Source: Erodium maritimum
Lineage: Eukaryota > Streptophyta > Magnoliopsida > Geraniales > Geraniaceae
NCBI GenBank assembly: GCA_963921825.1
Contig: OY997589.1
Coordinates: 2,728,001-2,792,000 of the forward strand
Direction of reading: 5' to 3'
Length of the DNA: 64,000 bases
Numbering within the stretch: the first letter of the stretch is position 1; each line of letters begins with the position of its first letter. Under the pieces are notes generated by a model. That model was not told where the DNA came from. It searched no databases and was given only the letters and a program-made list of their open reading frames with translations. Below are positions 48,873-61,200 of this stretch, piece after piece. A program made the translations under genes and the position numbers.

Positions 48873-49307
48873 GGGATGGTTGGAAAAAAAGTACCCCGAA
48901 TATTCACTGTTTGCAAGTTATAGCCCTCTTCTTCCATAATTACAAAAAAATGTCATGAACTTGCTAGTTTATTGCACTTTGTGTAACTTTGTTTCAAAAT
49001 GACTATTTTACCCTTTTAAAAATAATAAGTAAAAAAAATAAAAATTCCAGAAGTTTCACTTCTCTTCCTTTACTTCCTCTTTGTAGGGTTAAAGAACAAA
49101 ATCAATAGAGGTGAAAATTTGGATTTTTTTTTGTTATTCACGTATTATTCTTTAATTTAATATATCAAGGGTAAAATCGTCATTTTGAACAAATTTACAC
49201 AAAGTGCAAGAAAGAAACAAGTTCATGACACTTTCTTACAACTACCAAAGAAGAGGGTTATAACTTGCAAATAGTGAATTCCTCAGGCTACCTTTTGCAG
49301 TCATCCC
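48873..49307. mobile_element. Foldback MITE family A, copy 11, 9-bp target duplication (7 of 9)
   Basis: A 435-bp palindrome with ends GGGATGGTTGGAAAAAAAG and CCTTTTGCAGTCATCCC. The flanks are TTTAATTGA (48864-48872) and TTTGATTTA (49308-49316). Confidence 0.87.
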
Positions 49308-50236
49308 TTTGATTTACACAATAAACTTTGAACCAGGATTGTGATGAACATATTGTTTATGCTCCATTTGCAGGGAAAAATGTTGCAGCTAACGAGATCA
49401 TCCTCAGTTCCCGTTGGCCTCACCGACCGGCCATCGTCGGTCCTCACAGAACGCATGAGCTTAGGAAAAGCTGAAGAGAAGATGGATGAAGAAGGAGAAT
49501 GTAAGAAGATGATTAATAACACTAAAAAAAAGTTTTGAAATCAAACTTTTTTTGTCACTTGGGCCAACATGTTGGCCCTTTGGGCTCTTACATTGAATGC
49601 AAAACATGCAAGGAAGATGACAGATGGGCTGGGCCCTTGTTGGGCCATCTGGATTGAGGCCCACACCCAAATGACCCTTAACTTTATCTTAGGTAACTGT
49701 CCCAACCAAACTCTTAGGTTACTGAAACATCTTTAGTTAACAAGTCTCTCTTTTAGCCTAATTGTTAGGGAAATTAGGTATTGTCATAACTCAATGCAGT
49801 TGTTTAGAGTATCATTTTCATCGGTAGCTCCGCCTAATACGTGTTTAAAGGCAATTACGTGAGAGAGAAATAGTGTCGCGTAAGAAAGAGAATGACAGAG
49901 CGAGAATGTAGCGATTCATATTACATTTTTCTCAAAAGTGTGGATCAGAATGTTACAGACAACCGGACATCATTCAGCGCTACCGCCTTCCCTCTCTTGC
50001 CACTACCCCACCACTATCATATCGTTCGTCGATGGGGATGCTCTTACTAGCTAACTATCTTTATTGGCCAGGTGAAGAAAATCCGATTTTCGAGAAATCT
50101 AATAAAAACACATAAGCCATTGACACGTTGCTCAAATTTTTTAGTGTAAGTTTATCGTTGATGTATTAACAATTTGTTTTTTTTCCGAATCATGTCGAAT
50201 CTTGACAATTTTAAATTTTATCACATTTCTATTTCA
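49308..50236. other. Intergenic DNA with an exon-like ORF at 49374-49538
   Basis: 49374-49538 follows a good acceptor (CTCCATTTGCAG) and stays open for 54 codons (see findings). From 49560 to 50236 no gene is seen. Confidence 0.35.
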
Positions 50237-50245
50237 AATAAATTA

Positions 50246-50746
50246 GGGTTAAATGTTGAAACTTACCCTTATGTATTGGTCACAAACACTATGCTACCCT
50301 CCTTTTCAAAATCACATTTGCGGTACCTTATCTATTGGTCACGCAATTCCGTTAGGAAATATAGATGGTAAAATGCCGTTTTTTTTTTCTATTCCGTTAG
50401 TCATATGACCTCAAGTGTCATTTAATGGAAGGTAAAATGCCGTTTTTTCCTTATTTATTTGACTTTTATACATTTTATAAGGAACATTACCATTGTACCC
50501 TCGTTGTTGTTCCTTATAAAATATATAGAGGTCAAATACTTAAGGGAAAAAAACGTCATTTTACCATCCATTATATGACACTTGAGGTCATATGACTAAC
50601 AGAATAGAAAAAACGGCATTTTACCGCCCATTTTTCCTAACGGAATCGCGTGACCAATAGATAAGGTACTGCAAATGTGATTTTGAAAAGGAGTGTAGCA
50701 TAGTGTTCGTGACCAATACATAAGGGTAAGTTTCAACATTTAACCC
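50246..50746. mobile_element. Foldback MITE family C, intact, perfect 9-bp target duplication
   Basis: A 501-bp palindrome with left end GGGTTAAATGTTGAAACTTA and right end TTTCAACATTTAACCC. The arms carry TTATGTATTGGTCAC and TACCTTATCTATTGGTCACG and their inverses with very few mismatches. The flank AATAAATTA is present at 50237-50245 and 50747-50755. Decayed relatives are at 19080-19320 and 24522-24800. Confidence 0.93.
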
Positions 50747-50755
50747 AATAAATTA

Positions 50756-51405
50756 TAAGGAATCTTCCACCTCAACTATATACAATTATTGAATATCAAA
50801 CCATGTGATTCTCAACTCCTCTGTATCAATTAATTTACGGGAATAATCGTCCTTAGTTTTGTAACTCATGTTATTAAACAATGACTTAATAATCATAAAC
50901 TTTTGTAATAAAATATATCAGCATAACATTGTTGTTTGATCTCTAATCTCAATTTCGTAGTACGTGGTTGGTTCTTAGTCTTCACTGAATAAATAAATAA
51001 ACGTGTGAAAATATGTGTGGCTTAGCGTACTAAATTAATTCAAACACGTTGGGAAACAATTCGTCGGTCGGTGAAAGCTACTATTATAATATTTTTGGTG
51101 ATCTTTGATGTTGTACCATCAAAATCACACCTTTAATTTCATAATATGTCGGCTCATTAAATAAAATGATGTTTTATTTATCGAGTTTTATCGGTTCATT
51201 ATGTTAAGGATAAGTGTAGAACAAGAGCAAAAGAAATTAAAGACAAAAAGCTTTGTCGTGAACCATTTTCATTCATCTTTTTAAATATAATACATCATGT
51301 ATTCATGGTTAAGATAGGCTATATATTTTGGAAACAAGACTAATCTTTCCTATATCAATTACGTGGGAATCAAGACATGTACTATAAATTACTTGGGATC
51401 TTATC
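50756..51405. other. AT-rich intergenic DNA, possibly 3' sequence of the copia remnant
   Basis: No ORF and no RNA gene seen. No LTR partner detected. Confidence 0.35.
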
Positions 51406-52356
51406 TTAAATTCGAGTATGAGGGTTAAGAATGTCTAATTTATCAACCAAATAGCCTAATTGTTTCTTTTCAAGAATCTTGGTGAAAATATCTGTCAATT
51501 GAGTAATGGTAGGAACATATGATGGAGCAATCAAATCGTTTGTAATTGTGTCCTGAACAAAGTGACAATCAACTTCAACACGTTTGGTGCGTTCATGAAT
51601 TTGGGATTTTTCGTCATTGAAGGGCTGATTGATTGTTACAAAAGTGTTTGATTGTCTTTGGGTGGTGCTCACCCAAGCTCAGAAGCAACCCCTTGAACCA
51701 TTAAAGCTCAAAGTGATTGCAACCATAGCTCGATATTCCGCCACTGCAAATGAGCGAGAAATTGTGTAGTTTCTTTATCTTATAGGAAATAGGGTATTGA
51801 CCAAGAAACACTAGACATCTGGACAAAAAGCATCTAGTGATTGGACATGCTGCCCAATCAGAATTACAACAAACTTATAGGGACAAATCACTTTTTGCAT
51901 GTAACAAGATACTATGACTAGGAGTACCTTTCAAGTAACGAACGACTCTTAGAGTCGCCTCTCAATGCTCAATTCTAGGCTCATGCATAAACTGATATAA
52001 AATATGAACTGATTAGGCCAAATCCGAATGGGACGTTCCTACATAGATGAGTCGACCTACTAATCTGTGATAAGACTCGGTCTCGACAACAACTCCCCAT
52101 TCACAAGTCTTGATTTATGATTTTGCTCGATCGGAAAGCCACACGACTTGGCTCTCAACAATTCAGCCTCTAACACGATATCAAGTGTGTATTTGTGTAA
52201 GAACAAATCAATTGAACTCCTTGCCACCTCGATTCCGAGAAAATACTTCAAAACACCAAGATCTTTCATTTTAAAAGCAATCATTGAGATATGCCTTAAA
52301 AGTCGTGTAACAGAATAATTTCTAGAGATAATAAGATCGTCAACATACACCCACAT
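51406..52356 (-). pseudogene. Ty1/copia pol remnant (reverse transcriptase C-terminal part and RNase H), minus strand
   Basis: Starting at 52356 on the minus strand: a WVYVDDLIIS active-site motif, then MKDLGVLKYFLGIEVA and YTLDIVLEAELL, all typical copia reverse transcriptase. After frame breaks, the RNase H end reads HERTKRVEVDCHFVQDTI near 51540-51600 and QLTDIFTKIL near 51470-51505. Stop codons and frameshifts interrupt it, and the upstream two thirds of pol are missing. It abuts different sequence at about 52375 (TGTTAGGTTTATGCCCTAGG), a possible LTR start. Confidence 0.85.
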
Positions 52357-52374
52357 TTATTTTAATGTTACCCT

Positions 52375-53880
52375 TGTTAGGTTTATGCCCTAGGACAAGC
52401 CACACCATTTACTAGGGCGTGCTTCATTCTACCGGCAAGGTAGGGCTAATTTGGGTAACGAGAAGACCGGTGGCGGCTCTCTAGGCCGTGGAACTCCTTG
52501 CCCCCCCCCCCCCCCCTTGAGTGCCCCTTTAGATCCTTCACATGGGTTCCCATTCTCTTATTTGAAGAGATTTTTAACTTGATCTCTTTTCTGGTAGTCA
52601 TTGGCTCTATGTGGGTCGGCCTCGAAGATTTCATTCCGTAGAGATTTGAGAGATTGGGTGAATCAACTCCCTTTCTCACCTTCCCTTGTTTTCAGGTAAT
52701 CCTCTTTCCGTTTTCTCCCTTTTTGGATTTACGTTTCCTCGACCTCGATGGTGAGGTCGAGGCCTCACGGGTGGGGTTGGTCTTGGTGAACAGAAAGGGC
52801 CTTGTTGAATCTCTTAGGGTTGATTCTGAGGGGAGTTTTTTCTGGTTGTGAGGGTTCGGGTGGTGCGCTCTCTGGCCTCCCTTAACAGGATCTCTGCCTA
52901 GTGTTGGCTGACGGAGGGGTACCATCGTGGTATCCGTGGGATGGGCGGGGGGAGTTTGGAGGTGGGTTTGATCGTTTCCTTGGGCGGTTCATAGGGTTTA
53001 TTTTGGGCCTTACTTTTTCACTTTGGGAGTGGCTGGGTTACTGGGTATTGTTCGTGTGAATGTGTCGTTCTGCCTTTGACTCGGTTGTATGCGTCTTCGA
53101 CAAGGGGTGTTCTCTTCTACCTTCCGTTACTTTCCTTTATTTTTGTTTAACTCATGTTCTTTTGGGCTAAAGGGTGGTAAAATCTGGATACAAAGATCTA
53201 TTTTTTTTATCGGTGAAAGCCAATTTAGATTCATCTCTTCCGAGGAAGAAAAGATTACAAAAAAAAAACAATCTCACTACAGATTGTCTAATCAAACAAC
53301 AAATTGTCAACGAACAAAAGAAAAGAAGCACCCATCCCCAAAAAGTAAATGAGAACCAGAATGAGCAAGTGAACCCACCCCTCAACAGAAGTCTAAGAAC
53401 AACAGAAGTATCCAACCCTGAGGAACACAAGTCTTGAGCAACCATGAGAATATGCAGTCATGAGTTTAGTAGAGTGACCACCCCCAAAATCATCAACACC
53501 CCCACCTTGCTGAATCTACCAAACTCTCTTCTCAATAAAACCACCTCGACTCAACAGAGTAAAGGAAAGGATTATTACGCCGTCGGCCTACACCGTAATC
53601 GGCAGAGAAGATTCCAGTGGAGACCACCAGAACCCCTTTCAATACAGACAAATCTAAAAGGAATGGCTTCAGAGGTAGGCTGAAAAAGCCCTAAGATTCT
53701 CCGGCGGCCCCAGCCACGAACCGACGAGTTCGAGCCACAGTTGTGGTCGAAAGAAAGAAGACCAATCCTTTAGGAATTGCATGCAAGGGAAAGAGCAGGA
53801 GAAATAAACAGAGAATGGGGGAGACAGAATACTTGTTGTTTGTTTTGCTGTTCTTCCGGGATTAAAGATTGTCATTCTAG
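52375..53880. mobile_element. Composite non-LTR/LTR debris with a poly-C run and an inverted LINE-like tail
   Basis: 52375 starts TGTTAGGTTTATGCCC, like an LTR edge. 52500-52516 is a C run of about 17. 52640-53180 is open in short frames without a recognised family. At 53195 TTTTTTTTATCGGTGAAAGC is the inverted LINE-type tail of a minus-strand unit extending to about 53870. No functional gene. Confidence 0.35.
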
Positions 53881-56800
53881 GTTAGTAGACCATTTTGTTG
53901 TTTGTTTACTGTTTTTGTTCTTGACACAGTCCTGTGATGTTGAGATTCCGTTTTAGAATGCTCGTGTCTGTTTCTATTTTTATTTGCTTAAAGTTAGGAA
54001 AACTAGGTTATTAGACCTACCGGTTATGTTGGTTTGAAGTGTCGTGATAACATGCCCTATTGTATATGTTGAGGGTTGAACCCTTATCCTACGTTTTCGT
54101 TTTGAAAACTAGGATTATCTATGTATTTGTCTTTCCAATAAAACCATCATTTTCTACTGTTGTGGAAATGGTTTCGTCACTCTACAAACCCAGTCCAACA
54201 AAACCCGGTATCAAAACACGTCTAGTCCAATAAAGTCTAATCTACTTAATTCGACAATTAAATCGGGTTTAGTATAAATTAAATTGGAGCCCGAACGCAT
54301 TCTCATAGTATTATTGAATATATACCAACACTAACAAGTGGTTGCATAATGTTGAATGAGTGGGCTCATAGTTTGATTATGATGCACCACCAAAATGGAA
54401 GCCATTGAAGCAAACATAAATGTGGTTAACCTCAAACGTTGTCATATTCATTGGAGGGCCACAAACTCTCCACAGCAACATGTTTAATCATCATGTGCAT
54501 CACCTTCTCCATTTCTCATTGGTACTTTCTTCTATCTATTATTCCATTGGGATAATGTATCTCTCAGGCCGTCTGTTTTCGTGCCACGTGTCTCTTGTTT
54601 TAACTGATATGTCGAGATATTTATTACACATCCTATATACCCTGATAAAAAATCTCTGTTAAGACGTCGATCTTAAAAGTACAAAATCTAAAATAAATAT
54701 CTCGAAATGTAACACATCATATCAAAAATTGTAATATATTATATATTTAAAAACGACTCGCTAGTTAAATATTGTTTGGGTCACATAAAATAACTATATT
54801 ATTGAATAAGTTTGATTAAATCACATGTGCAATGTTGACTTGCAAGGAAGTGTGGGTCACATATGTGACTACACACAAGGATACATGATTCACATGATTT
54901 TATTTTAGTTAAACTGTGGGGTTAGGTTCAGAAAATATTTCAGAAAGGCAGGTGAAAAGTGAAAAAGCAAATAACTCCATTACAAAAAACATGTGTTATT
55001 CTTTTTTAAGGAAAAAAACATGTGTTATTAGTTTAGGTTTAAAAAATAAATTTATTTGAAAATTTGAAAGCGTGTGCTCCCACCCGTTATTGTTTATTTT
55101 TACAAGGGAAATAATTTATTGATAATAAATTGATTATTACAGAACTAACTGAAATATAATCGGATCGGATTATCGTCTGGATAAATTTAGTACTCTGGTT
55201 CACATAAAATGTCTTATGGATCCAAGTTTGGGTAGGAAACGATCTCAATCTTAATGCTACATCGATGTCCAATTACCACATTTACATCTCGACTCGAGTC
55301 AAATTAGATTGCCAATTGTCCGTCTCGGATCTATAATGAGGTCTCATGTGAAATGGATACAACAGTTGTTCGGGGAGTTACTCATGAAATGACGAAGATT
55401 GATCTAGTCTAATCTTGAACGGACGGGATGTTCTTCTTTAAAGACGTCTCGTACCATGGGGACTTTCTTCTATCTTCAAAAACCATACATGTTGCCTCCA
55501 GGCTCACATGAGTTTGAATATTATGTTATGCATCAAATTAAACTGTACCTTTTAGACTAATTAGTTTTAAATTATTAAGCACTAAAATAGATTAATAAAT
55601 GTTTATCAACACAGACATAAGATAGGAGCACAATAGACAACTCATGATTAGACAATACATGTTGGGAAAAGGTGATCAGTTTGATTGACATGAAATGGTT
55701 GTTGCTCAATCTTTCTCTTAGTGGCTTTGTGTGTAATTACTCACTACTAATCCTTTTCATAATTTCCTTTTTGAACTCATATTTTGGGGTTTTAATTATT
55801 TTCATGTCCATGTGAAGCAGGGGTGACAAAAACATTTGATAATCGTTTTATTCAATCATCCGTCCGGTTTGTTATATATTTGTTATTCATCCGCATATAA
55901 ATGGCTAGATATTGAATCAAATTTTATTAATGTACAATAATATATTTTATTATTACCCTAACTTTCAGAAATTACCAGAACGGATTGTAGTAAACTGATA
56001 ATTTTTGAAAGGATAGCCCTCAGACAAAAAAAAAATTAGAATAATAGAGTGAGAATATGAGATAGTTAGGCGCACTTTAACAAAAAAATTCCTTTTTATA
56101 AATGATTCAATTTTTGCCATATGTTATGATACTCAACCATGAAGATATACATATCAAATTGTTGAACGTAGAAAATAGTAATATTACAGACTCCTGACTC
56201 CAAACTAGGCTAAAACAATGCCGATGTAATTAATACATATAAACGATACAATAGTTAGAAATGAGAAAAAAAAAGTTGTTGACTTTTTTAAACGACTAGT
56301 TTTTTTAAATGAATCAAGTCTTTCCATGTTATACTCAACCATGAAGATATAGATATCTAAATTGTTGAACGTAGAAAAAAGTAATAATAGAGACTCCTGG
56401 CTTCAAAAAAAAGCCAAAAAAATGACGATATAATTAATACATATACACGATACAATAAGTGCCCACCTATAAATAATATAGTTATTGTCCTCAAAAGGAC
56501 TCGACCGTTCGTAGTCAAGAGAAAAGTCACACCCTTAAACCTGAGAGGTAAATCGACTGGCTGAATTCAAGCGATACATTTTCAATTATTATATAACCAA
56601 TTCATTATAATTACACGTCTAAAATATTAAATTGAAAATAAAAGTTTATCAAGATAGTAAAAAGATTTTTTTTTGTTATTAAGCTTAAAATTAATAAAAA
56701 ATTCCCAACTAAACATTTTGCATTCAATTTAGTGACGAAAGTAATAGTAAAAAACTCATAACCATAATTTAGTACTATCATGACATGAATATTGATAGGT

Positions 56801-57660
56801 GCATGGTGGAGACTGATTGAGACTTTCTTTCATGTGAAGTTGATTGATGAATAATTCAATTATCTACAATATTAATGTTACTTTTACATTAGTGCCATAG
56901 AAAATGGAATTAGATTATAATTTATGATTATTTGTAAGATGATCAACAGATATAATAGTTTATTAATTTTTGTTTCGGTAATTACAAGAAAAAGTATTTG
57001 TGTTTACTTTTTTTTTTGTAACTTGTAATTATTTTTTTCGATATTTATAAACAAGTGTCATGAATTGTAATAATTATAGTTCAAAAAATCTAAATTTTTA
57101 TATCTCTTAAATATTTTATATTTCGTACTATGCAAAAAAAGAAAAAAGATTATGATATATGAATTTTTTGGTTTATTTTATATTTCAGTACTGTTTTATC
57201 AATACTTTTTAATTTATGTTTGGTGTGTCCATTTTGAGTTGGACGGTTTTTATAATCTATAATATACACGTCTTCTACTAAAAAAATGATATATGAAAAT
57301 TTCGATTATTTATTTTTAATTATAAATTGAAAATAGAAGATTATCATTTCGACCATAGGGTAGTTGCAACCAATCTGTCTTGTCCCCTCTCTAACTTCTT
57401 TAATCCTTTATATGATGGATAAATCCTGGATTTCGGTCACTTTGATCGATCCTTTCGCTTAATTGGTCAGCTGCTCAGGCCGTGAAGAACATCTACAAAG
57501 GGCCTCTCCCTGAATCTATCGAGCTTGCTTACTATTACTAAAAGAGGGGACTTTCATACATACCTTGGTCGACTAAGTAAACTACCCTGATACAGTTTTT
57601 CGCCAAGGTCAACCGACCGTGTTTCTTCGACGATATGCACAATACAAATAATCACAAAAA
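53881..57660. other. Gene-poor AT-rich intergenic DNA
   Basis: No supported gene. A decayed family F relative occupies about 55950-56085 (AATTACCAGAACGGATTGTAG and AGAGTGAGAATATGAG in part). A direct repeat of roughly 170 bp (ACTCAACCATGAAGATATA) occurs near 56130 and 56333. Traces of a decayed family A element lie at 56980-57360. Confidence 0.45.
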
Positions 57661-57875
57661 CGCTGAATACTATGATTGTCAAAGATATGATCATGATTTT
57701 ATCTACGAATAGATTCATCGTCGTTTTAACCGAAACGAAAAGTGAACCAGATGATCAATTCTTCCGCTCATTTGTCAGACCAATTATCCAAAAAGTAATA
57801 ATATCTCCACATGTATACCACCAGAAGCGAGTATATTCAAATTCTATACTCACCAACTTTTCAAACCCAAACCTC

Positions 57876-57882
57876 TATAAAA
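57876..57882 (+). promoter_or_regulatory. TATA box candidate for the polyamine oxidase gene
   Basis: TATAAAA about 380 bp upstream of the start codon. It is followed after about 30 bp by an A/C-rich, leader-like stretch (CACCACAGCAACAAAAGCAC) and a long pyrimidine-rich 5' UTR. Placement fits, but the transcription start is not shown. Confidence 0.45.
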
Positions 57883-58257
57883 CCAGAAAGGCACCACAGC
57901 AACAAAAGCACATCACCCAAATAATCAAAAAAGGAGAGATTTTTATTTATTTTTTCAAAAATCCCATCCTCGTCTCTGAAAATTTCCCGTCAAATCTCTC
58001 CGGCGAAATCGAAACCCCATTTCAGAGTAACCTCCGCCACTTTCAGCCTCCGATCGATTACTGTTAAAAAAGGCCCAATCGGAGGAAATCGTGAGTTTGG
58101 TGAAGGAGGCGCATGAGCTCGTTAAGAAATCTGGAGTTTTCGAATCACTTCAATACTCGCTTGTTGATCTTCATCCTCCATTGCCCTCCTCAGTTAGCAT
58201 CAGACCCATTATCATCATCTTCCTCGGATTGTAATCGTATCGTTGATTCGTTGATTC

Positions 58258-61200
58258 ATGGAGTCTGTGTGGAAGAGTAAGCGCCAGTTGAATAGAGGTT
58301 TGTTTCAACTTTTTTTCTTCTTCTATTTTCAGCTAAATCTACCTTTTATCAGTCTGATTTTCTTCTTTACATGTTATGGACTTATGGGTCAGTTAAAAAT
58401 TGGAAATTTGAGTTGGGTTTGTATTTGCTTAACTAAAGGTGATGTTAATTTGGTGGATCAAAGATAAGAAGGGTATTTTTGTCATTTTACTGTGGAAGCC
58501 TATGTTTGTTTCAACTTTTTTCTTCTATTTTTTTTTAGCAAAATCTACCTTTTATCAGTCTGATTTTCTTCTTTACATGTTATGGACTTATGGGTCAGTT
58601 AAAAATTGGAAATTTGAGTTGGGTTTGTATTTGCTTAACTAAAGGTGATGTTAATTTGGTGGATCAAAGATCAGAAGGGTATTTTTGTCATTTTATTGTG
58701 GAAGCCTTTGTTGTATAATGTATATAGCTTGGGATATTCTCTAACGACCATAACTGACGTGAATTGTGGACAACAATATTAGTGGAGGCTGCTGGGCGTT
58801 GAACAGGGGCATCGATTCGGTACCTTTTTGGAAAAACACCCCCAAACCTATTATTTTGTCGCTGGATTCGTCAACCGTTTATTCGGGTTTAAGCCATGAT
58901 TCTCTTATGGAGAATCGCCACGTGACCCAATAATTTAAATATGCTTTTGGTCCATTTTTTCCCACGAATTGGCCCACCTTTTCTTTACTTTTCGTCCAAT
59001 TAGACCGTGGACGGCCTTATTACCCATGTTGTGGGAGGCTTGAGCAATGTTCAACTTCTTTCTTCTATTTTAGCAAAATCTACCCTTTATCAGTCTGATT
59101 TTCTTCTTTACATGATATGGGTCAGTTCAAAATTGGAAATTTGAGTAGGCTTTGTATTATTTAACTAAAGGGGATGTTGATTTGTTGGATCAAAGATCAG
59201 AAGGGTATTTTTGTCATTTTACTGTGGAAGATTATGTTGTATAATATATATATAGCTTGGGATATTCTCTAACGACCATAACTGACATGAATTGTGGAGA
59301 ACAATGTTAGTATATTATTACCCATGTTGTGGAAGGCTTGAGTAATAGGTTTTAGGTAAAACCCATTTAGGAAGCCATCTTAACCGTTGGATCGTCAAGA
59401 TGGAAGGCCCAGATTTACAAAAATATATTCATTACTGACATGATATACCCATAAATATGTATATTCATGCAAGAAGCTTTTTTTTACATCCAAAATAAAT
59501 TGAAGGCTATATGGGAATGATATGTCATCAACTGAGTAATAGTGGGGATGAATTTGAAGTATTTGGTATATATGCATTGCTAAACAACTGTGTATGCTAT
59601 ATGACTTGGAGATGGTGATTTGAATCCCTTTACACTTGCTTTTGATGCAGCTCTTTGCTATTCAAATGAGGATAGGAGAAAGTCGGGTTCCCCATCTGTT
59701 ATTGTCATAGGCGGTGGAATGTCTGGCGTTGCAGCTGCTAATGCACTCCGTGAGGCTTCGTTTCAGGTATTTAATACATATGTGTTTGTGGAGAACTTCA
59801 TTACTGGGAAAACGTTATTTACGTACCCATTTTAACCTTTCGCTATCAAAACCCCTCCTTAAAGGTGAGGGGTTATCAGTAAGACAATAACACACTGTGA
59901 CCTTGTCGTTATTAATAAAAAAAACCGGGTTTACACAGAAAAGGTGATGGTTTTGTCAGGAACACACTGTCACATTTCTCATTTATCAATATTTTTTTGG
60001 AACGAAATGACCCACATCCGGGTGTTTTTGATGAATAACGAAAGGTGGCAGAGTATCACTGATAACTCCTCACCTTTACAGTGTGTATTTGAGAAACAAA
60101 GGTCAAAGGAGGAGTGTTAATGAAGTTACCCCTATTTTAGAAATGTCAAGTCTCATTTGAGGCGTTGTGACATAGTATGCATGTGTGTGTTCCTCTTGCA
60201 TTGACCTATATGCTAGTCGGGTATGTCATTACGTGTTCAAAGTGTATACTGTACTGTTTTGAAGTTGATTTCTGTTTTTTTTTGCAAGGTTGTCCTATTG
60301 GAATCAAGGGATAGACTTGGTGGCCGAGTTCACACTGACTACTCGTTTGGTTTCCCCGTTGACTTGGGTGCATCATGGTAAATGTTATTTCAACTTTTTG
60401 TTGCGGTAATGCATCAATTTTTATTTAAATCAAGTGTTTTATCTCGCTACCAATGCCTTAGGTTGCACGGTGTCTGCAAAGAGAATCCTCTGGCTTCATT
60501 GATTGGGAGACTGGGACTTCCTTTATACCGCACCAGCGGTGATAACTCTGTTCTGTATGATCATGATCTGGAAAGGTACTTGCTTGTCACATTCAATAGT
60601 TCTGAGGGTATTTTCGACAATTTGAATTTAGAAAAGAATAATTGCAAAAAAGTATCATGAGGTATTCACTTTTTGTAACTTGTAGCTCTCTTTTTTGGTA
60701 ATTGCAAAAAAAGTGCCCTGAACTTGTCTTTCCGTTGCACTTTGCATAAATTTGTTTAATAATTATGATTTTACCCTTATAAATTAAATTGAAAAATAAT
60801 AATTAAAGAACAAAAATTCTAAATTTTAATATTGCTTAAAATTTTCACATTTTGTACGGTACACATAGAGGGAGAAAATTAAGGGATATGCAAATTTGGA
60901 TTTTTTGTTATTTATTTGATATTTTTTTAATATAGAGTGTAAGGGTAAAATCGTTATTTTTATACAAATTGCAACAAAAAAAGACAAGTTCTGGTTTCTT
61001 TTTGCAATCATCAGAGGAGATCTACAAGTTGTAAAAAAGGTACTTTTCTTGCAGTCGTTATTTTTTAATATAGAGTGATTTATAGTTATTTATTTTTGCA
61101 GCTATGCCCTTTATGACTCCGATGGACACCAGATTCCTCAGGAGTTAGTCACTGAGGTTGGTGAAACATTTGAGACCATTTTAGAAGAGGCACGTCTTCT

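Noticed and set aside
56480-56570. Possible tRNA gene
   Set aside because: The segment shows a weak stem-like pattern but has no proper A-box, B-box and acceptor pairing.
61190-61194. Ordinary GT donor at GCAC/GTCTTC for PAO intron 5
   Set aside because: Using it shifts the frame at the next exon and ends translation within a few codons, while the GC donor keeps the conserved frame.
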